The notes below the pieces were generated by a model. The model was not told the origin of the DNA, did no database searches, and saw nothing but the letters and a program-made list of their open reading frames with translations. Below are positions 7,036 through 8,688 of a stretch of 8,688 bases of DNA, piece by piece. The first letter of the stretch is position 1. Every line of letters begins with the position of its first letter. The stretch is from Dehalococcoidales bacterium (lineage in GTDB: Bacteria; Chloroflexota; Dehalococcoidia; Dehalococcoidales; UBA3254): contig JAQULX010000091.1 of assembly GCA_028718465.1 (NCBI GenBank), positions 1-8,688 of the forward strand, given 5' to 3'. The position numbers were made by a program, and so were the translations under genes.

Positions 7036-7079
7036 TAATACTCCCGCTGTAAATTGTCATTATTCCTATGGGAGTATTA
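7036..7079. repeat. Perfect 10-bp inverted repeat, possible operator or hairpin
   Basis: TAATACTCCC (7036-7045) and GGGAGTATTA (7070-7079) are exact reverse complements separated by 24 nt. There is no run of T after either arm, so a standard terminator is unlikely. The position upstream of the oxidoreductase gene would suit a regulator-binding dyad or a leader hairpin. The heptamer GCGCCTG occurs on both sides as a direct repeat (7020-7026 and 7080-7086). Confidence 0.45.
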
Positions 7080-7109
7080 GCGCCTGCCGGTAGCCTGAAG
7101 AGCCATCTT

Positions 7110-8688
7110 TTAGCTGTAGGTGCCGATCACCTGCCCGGTCTGAGAGGTATCATAACCACCCAGGGTGGCGACGATGTCTTTAAATTCGGAGCCGCGAATG
7201 ATTTCGAGCAGGGGTTGAAGCAGTTCGCTCTCGTAGAAAAAGCGCGGGATGGCCAGGTCGTAGCGCTCCTTGAGGAGGGGCACGAAATCCAGACCCAGCG
7301 CTCTGGCCGCCGCCAGAATACCCAGCCCCACATCCGCCGCCCCGCTGGAAACAGCGGCGGCCACACCGGTATGGGTGTACTCTTCCCTTTCGTAGCCGTG
7401 GATCTGCGCGGCATCCATTCCGCCCTGTTTCAGTTTATAATCCAGCAGCACCCGGGTACCGGACCCGCGCTGGCGGTTGATAAAAACAATACCCGGTCTT
7501 AACAGGTCGTTGAGACTATGCACCCCTTTAGGATTGCCCCCGGGTATGATCAAGCCCTGTTCGCGGTAGACCAGGTTCATCAGTACCGTCTCTCTGCCGC
7601 TCAAGACCTGTTTGATAAAGCTCACGTTATATTCTCCGGTCTCTTCATCCAGCAGATGACAGCCCGCCAGGTGAGCTTCTTCCCTCTGGATGGCTATCAG
7701 TCCGCCCAGACTGCCCACATGCGCCGACGATAAGCGGCGGTTGGGGTAATATTTATGCAGCAAGCTGTCCAGCAGGTCCAGGGCCAGGTCGTGGCTGCCG
7801 ATTGCCAGGACCGTGTTCTCTACCTCTTCCAGTGATCGCTTTAGCTCTACTTCGATATCGGCCCCGCTGTTCAGACCTTCAGAGAAGCGAGGGATCCGGA
7901 GGACTCCATCCGCTCTTACCAGGGACATTATAATACCGGCTCCGCGCGACAGAGGCGTTGCCACCATCCTCTGGTTCACCCGGCCCAGGGTCACCCGCAC
8001 AAACTCTTCCTGCCCGATGTGGGATTGGATCTTCCGGGTAAGCGTGGCCTTGATCACGGGCAAGGCCGGAGGCAGCCTGCCCAGCAATCGATAGACGAGC
8101 GGTTTCAGGAAAAGATCGGCGGTAAGATTGGCCGAGACCGGATATCCGGGAATGCCGATCACAGGTTTGCCGCGGGCGATGCCCAGAATACACGGGTGGC
8201 CGGGACGGATAGCGATGCCGTGCACCAGTACCTTTCCGATTTCAGCCACAACCCTGGAGGTGTAGTCCCGGCTGCCGGCTGAAGAACCGGCACAAACAAC
8301 TACCATATGACTCTTTCCCAGTGCCCGGTCGACTGCGCGAGTTATCTCTTCCATGTCATCGGGGACTATGGACTCCCGCAGGACTGTCCCTCCCCACTCT
8401 TCGACCATCTTGCCCAGCATCAATGAGTTGAACTCGATAATATTTCCCGGCGCTGCGGGCGTTCCGGGGTCTACCAGTTCCGAACCCGTGGGAATGATTG
8501 TGACAACCGGACGGATACGCACCGAGACCTCGGTGATTCCGGAAGTGATCATGGCCCCTATATCCTGAGGGCGGACCAGGTGGTTCTCCGATAATACCAG
8601 CTCCGTGGCGACGATATCCTCACCCAGAGCGCGGACATGTTGACCGGGAGCTGCCGCCGCCCGGATTTCTACTTCGTCCTGGCTGAGG
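7110..8688 (-). CDS. moeA: MoeA fused to a C-terminal PBP-like domain, C-terminal 525 residues (5' end outside window)
   Basis: Molybdopterin molybdenumtransferase, which inserts molybdate (or tungstate) into adenylylated molybdopterin in the cytosol. The frame enters from the right edge at 8687 with residues typical of MoeA (PGQHVRALGEDIVATELVLS), so ATG 8552 is internal and roughly the first 110-120 residues are missing. In order: the MoCF-binding domain from about 8513 to 8073, with TIIPTGSELV, PGNIIEFNSLML, VVVCAGSSAGSRDYTSRV and GIPGYPVSAN; then MoeA domain IV (FVRVTLGR ... RADGVLRIPRFSEGLNSG); then from about 7814 to the stop a periplasmic-binding-protein-like domain (PBP_like, PF12727 type) with SSAHVGSLGGLIAIQR, HLLDEETGEYNV, LIIPGGNPKG, FINRQRGSGTRVLLDY and GYEREEYTHTGVAAAV. 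In plain MoeA the fourth block usually reads GGVSVG-D; here it is AGSSAGSRD. The fusion is known from anaerobes and archaea, and its attached domain may bind a molybdate- or cofactor-like ligand. Confidence 0.92.
   Translation of the reverse strand, partial: LSQDEVEIRAAAAPGQHVRALGEDIVATELVLSENHLVRPQDIGAMITSGITEVSVRIRPVVTIIPTGSELVDPGTPAAPGNIIEFNSLMLGKMVEEWGGTVLRESIVPDDMEEITRAVDRALGKSHMVVVCAGSSAGSRDYTSRVVAEIGKVLVHGIAIRPGHPCILGIARGKPVIGIPGYPVSANLTADLFLKPLVYRLLGRLPPALPVIKATLTRKIQSHIGQEEFVRVTLGRVNQRMVATPLSRGAGIIMSLVRADGVLRIPRFSEGLNSGADIEVELKRSLEEVENTVLAIGSHDLALDLLDSLLHKYYPNRRLSSAHVGSLGGLIAIQREEAHLAGCHLLDEETGEYNVSFIKQVLSGRETVLMNLVYREQGLIIPGGNPKGVHSLNDLLRPGIVFINRQRGSGTRVLLDYKLKQGGMDAAQIHGYEREEYTHTGVAAAVSSGAADVGLGILAAARALGLDFVPLLKERYDLAIPRFFYESELLQPLLEIIRGSEFKDIVATLGGYDTSQTGQVIGTYS

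Larger units (their letters stand above)
6944..7109. other. Intergenic region between moeA-PBP and the oxidoreductase
   Basis: This 166-nt stretch has no gene. It contains the oxidoreductase ribosome site (AAGGAG, 6950-6955), a G+C-rich imperfect hairpin (GCCGG 6984-6988 pairing CCGGC 6999-7003; alternatively CCTGCC 6976-6981 pairing GGCAGG 7001-7006), and the long dyad at 7036-7079. No convincing -35/-10 pair with 16-18 nt spacing was found on the minus strand. ATGACA (7055-7060) and TATTAT (7035-7040) are only 14 nt apart. Confidence 0.5.

Noticed and set aside
6944..7060. N-terminal extension of the oxidoreductase from ATG 7060
   Set aside because: There is no ribosome site at 7060, the 39 residues do not resemble the family, and AAGGAG stands exactly 6 nt before ATG 6943.
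7068..7502. A 144-codon plus-strand frame opposite the moeA 3' end
   Set aside because: It is antisense to the conserved PBP-like domain and shows no motif of its own.

Overview
The window looks like a chromosomal stretch from an anaerobic Firmicute of the Peptococcaceae/Clostridia kind. This is inferred from TTG starts behind strong AGGAG-type ribosome binding sites, a short ThiC with a Cx2Cx3C cluster motif, an old-yellow-enzyme relative with a cysteine cluster at its C-terminus, and a MoeA fused to a periplasmic-binding-like domain. No rRNA, tRNA, CRISPR array or complete mobile element is visible.

Layout. (1) 1-756, minus: the N-terminal part of a major facilitator transporter (MCT/OFA-like), cut by the window edge and visibly richer in A+T than the rest. 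(2) 843-1443, minus: the 3' half of an ISAs1-family insertion sequence, with its 5' half and outer end missing. (3) 1441-4779, plus: a compact set thiC / FAD-dependent reductase (geranylgeranyl-reductase-like) / TatD-type metal-dependent hydrolase with gaps of 16 and 18 nt, almost certainly one transcript. A promoter can be proposed directly between the IS remnant and thiC, and no TPP riboswitch fits there. (4) 4786-8688, minus: a MoeA-PBP fusion (5' end outside the window), then after 166 nt an old-yellow-enzyme family oxidoreductase, then after 49 nt an amidohydrolase of the ACMSD/gamma-resorcylate decarboxylase type. This set converges on tatD with only 6 nt between stop codons.

How the genes fit together. 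thiC makes the thiamin pyrimidine (HMP-P) from aminoimidazole ribotide, and its flavoprotein and TatD partners are of unknown connection to that pathway. On the other strand, MoeA inserts Mo or W into molybdopterin, while the oxidoreductase and the amidohydrolase could form a short catabolic step (decarboxylation plus ene reduction, perhaps of a cyclic or aromatic acid). That pairing is inference from families and adjacency only. Several starts need care: the FAD reductase, TatD and probably the transporter begin at TTG, and thiC and the oxidoreductase begin inside longer open frames.
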